Shown here in pieces: positions 38,101 through 41,100 of a DNA stretch of 64,000 nucleotides. The number at the start of each line of letters is the position of its first letter. The first letter of the stretch is position 1. The DNA lies in contig OW203765.1 in NCBI GenBank assembly GCA_934045905.1, positions 14,323,409 through 14,387,408 on the forward strand, in the 5' to 3' direction. Origin of the DNA: Leuctra nigra. Taxonomy: Eukaryota > Arthropoda > Insecta > Plecoptera > Leuctridae. A program made the translations under genes and the position numbers. The notes beneath the pieces are model-generated. The model was not told the origin of the DNA and did not search any database. It saw nothing but the letters and a program-made list of their open reading frames with translations.

Positions 38101-41100
38101 CGTTTGTTAATAGTCATTTATATTTTGTATTTCGCTCAAAAACCGCTCCAAACCGCTTTTGGCGGGAAAAAATACATGACCGGCCTTAAACAAGCAATTT
38201 AAAAAGTTTCAGACCTTTTTGGATGAACCTCTATATATCCTGAACTATTGTTTTTACTGGCAGGACCCGCACAACGAGCTGACCAACCAGAACGTGCTGA
38301 TGATGACGGGCAGTGTGGAGGAGACGGCCACGCTGCTGGGCCTCACGCCGGCGGCCACACGGTCAACGCTAGCGCGAGGCAGACAGATCCTGTTCGATGC
38401 GCGCCTGCGCAGGCCACGCCCGCACAGGGACGACAAGATGATTGCCGCGTGGAACGGTCAGTCAATGTCTGTGCCAAGGAGCTAGAAGGCCGGAAGTCCA
38501 TATACTAGATTTTGAAATTGTCTCTTTTGGAACGATGTAATCAAGCTCTATTAATTGCCATTTGACTGTTAACAACAAATACCTACAGTTATATTGAATT
38601 ATTCTCTTACACAATGACTCATGGCACCATTTCAAATATGATTGGATAATGGCAGAATTACATGGATTTTGAACTCTCCTAAACAAGGGAATTGAAATGG
38701 ACTTTTGGCCTTCTACCTGACCTCTGAGGTACAGATATGTGAGCTTGAACACCAAGAGCATTACAATATGAATACATATCCTAACCTCTCCATTGTATTT
38801 TGTCTGAAATATTCCCTAAAATGTGATCCAAAATAATTAAATGTATTTATCTAAATCTTTTCATATTTTAATTTTGAGGTTTTACTTTGAAAATAAGATT
38901 TCAAATTGTTATTGTTCTCTCCAAATGGACCTGGAAATAAATTTGAAACTGTTTTGTTACATTAATGTTTGGCAAAAATTGGAATTCCAATTTATTTTCA
39001 TTTCATTCTCATTTTGTGGTTCTTTTTAAGTAAGCCTGAAGAAATGTATACTACATGTGTGTATTCAATAGCTACATATGCGACGAGTGCCGCAAGACTC
39101 ACTCTAGTTGTGTGCGACCGCAGGTCTGATGATATCGGGTTACGCGCGCGCCAGCCAGGCTCTGCAGGACCGCGGCTACGAGGAGCGCGCCATCGCGGCC
39201 GCGCGCTTCGTCAAGCAACACCTGTACGACGCAGCCGGCATGACACTGCTGCGCAGCTGTTATACCAGCACAGATGGTCACATCACACAGATGTAAGTAG
39301 CGGGCAGATGTAGCGGTTGTGGATATATCGCGTCTTATTACATTGCCTGAAATACAGATTTAATCATCAAGTACAGCCTGCATCGCAAGAGAAGGGGAAG
39401 ACTACACATAAAAAAGGCTTTATTAATTAGGAAGAAATGCAAGCTTACAGCTTTGAACTTTGGAAGTTTTCCAATTCAACTTTAAAGCTCCTTTTTTCAA
39501 CAAACATGCAAATACTTTAAAAAATAAAAATATGTATTCTTTGGCATTTTTGCAACTATAACAGGTGTTTGTTCAATGATTATCTACCTATTTGTCATTA
39601 ATTATTTAATGTTTGTTTTCAAGTTCGGAAATCTAAAGGTTCGAGCTTCGTTCGTACAACACAACTTATTTTAGAGGAATTGTCATTTTATTGTACACAC
39701 AAAAAATAAGAAAACAATACCTACTTACTCGAAAGAATTGGATTAGCTGAGAGAAATTTGTAGGCTTGATCTGATGTACCTACTCGATGCTAACTCGTCA
39801 TCTAACTCTATTAGGTGTGCTCTGATTTCATTGAAATTAACAAGTCATGTTGATTGTCAAGGAACCTGACGAGTTTTGTCGAGTTTGTATGTTACGTTTG
39901 TAGAATACCGTGAAATACATTTCTCTTGTTGGATCCAGTTCGGTCCCGATCTCTGGGTTCGTTGACGACTACGCGTTTGTGATCCGCGGCTGCCTGGACC
40001 TGTACGAGACCTGCCTGGACTCTGATTGGCTGGCGTGGGCCGAGCAGCTGCAGGACACGCAGGACAGACTGTTCTGGGACGACGTCAACGCCGGCTACTT
40101 CACCAGTCCCAGCGACGACTCAAACATCATCATGAGACTCAAAGAGGGTGAGTTGCAATGCAACTACTTGGTGCTAATTTGTTGTGGGGGGAGTCAAGGG
40201 TCAACAGGAAGTCAATCAAAATCAATGTAAATTTAACTGTAACTGTAGTCTATGAAAATATTGAGAGAGATTCGACCTGTTTTTATAAGGATAACATTTC
40301 GCTCCAAGAAATATCTTCTTGATATCTTACTATCTGTAGGTATGCTAAGAGTGATGAAGATTTTATTCAACATAAAAAGATATCACATCTTGGAGTATCT
40401 ATTTATACCTCAGATATATTTATGTATATTATGTAAGTGTAACAATCATTTAAATTGTAAAATTTCCAGTTAGCTTTTTAACCCCTTGGGGTCCGAATAT
40501 TCTACACATTTCTAACCAAAGAAAGTGTATTTATTTCGCCCATGTAGGCGCCTAATCGTCATCACTTGCCGAAGTATTTACATCGCTTTAATCATAATTA
40601 TATACATCAATACGTTCATCTTAATAAATAAAATCACTCTCACTACTATTTACTTCATTATAACTGTCCAAAAGAAGGTTTAAAATGTCATCGGAAGTAG
40701 AAATTGTATACTTGGTAGCCATCTTGGTTGTGCAAGTGTCAAAAAGATTTCTTGATTGACTTTCATGGATCAATATAAAATATAAATCGATAGTTGCATG
40801 TATCGATATGAGAAGCAGACTGAAATGTTGCTACATTCACACTCTTCCAAAAGAATGCATTGCAGCGCTACCTTACAACAACCGAATCAACTATAAAGTG
40901 AAAATAGAAGCGCGGGATATATGACGATCAGAGATCGTAAATGGACCACAAGGCCAGGCAAAACCATGACGAATGCCGATCGTCAAAAGATCCCAAGGGG
41001 TTAAGTGCTACGTTGTTTTGCCACATTAACCCTCCCCGACTGAGAACTTAACTCTCATTAGGTCTGCATAATAGCTCAGAGAGGGCAACAAATATTATTT

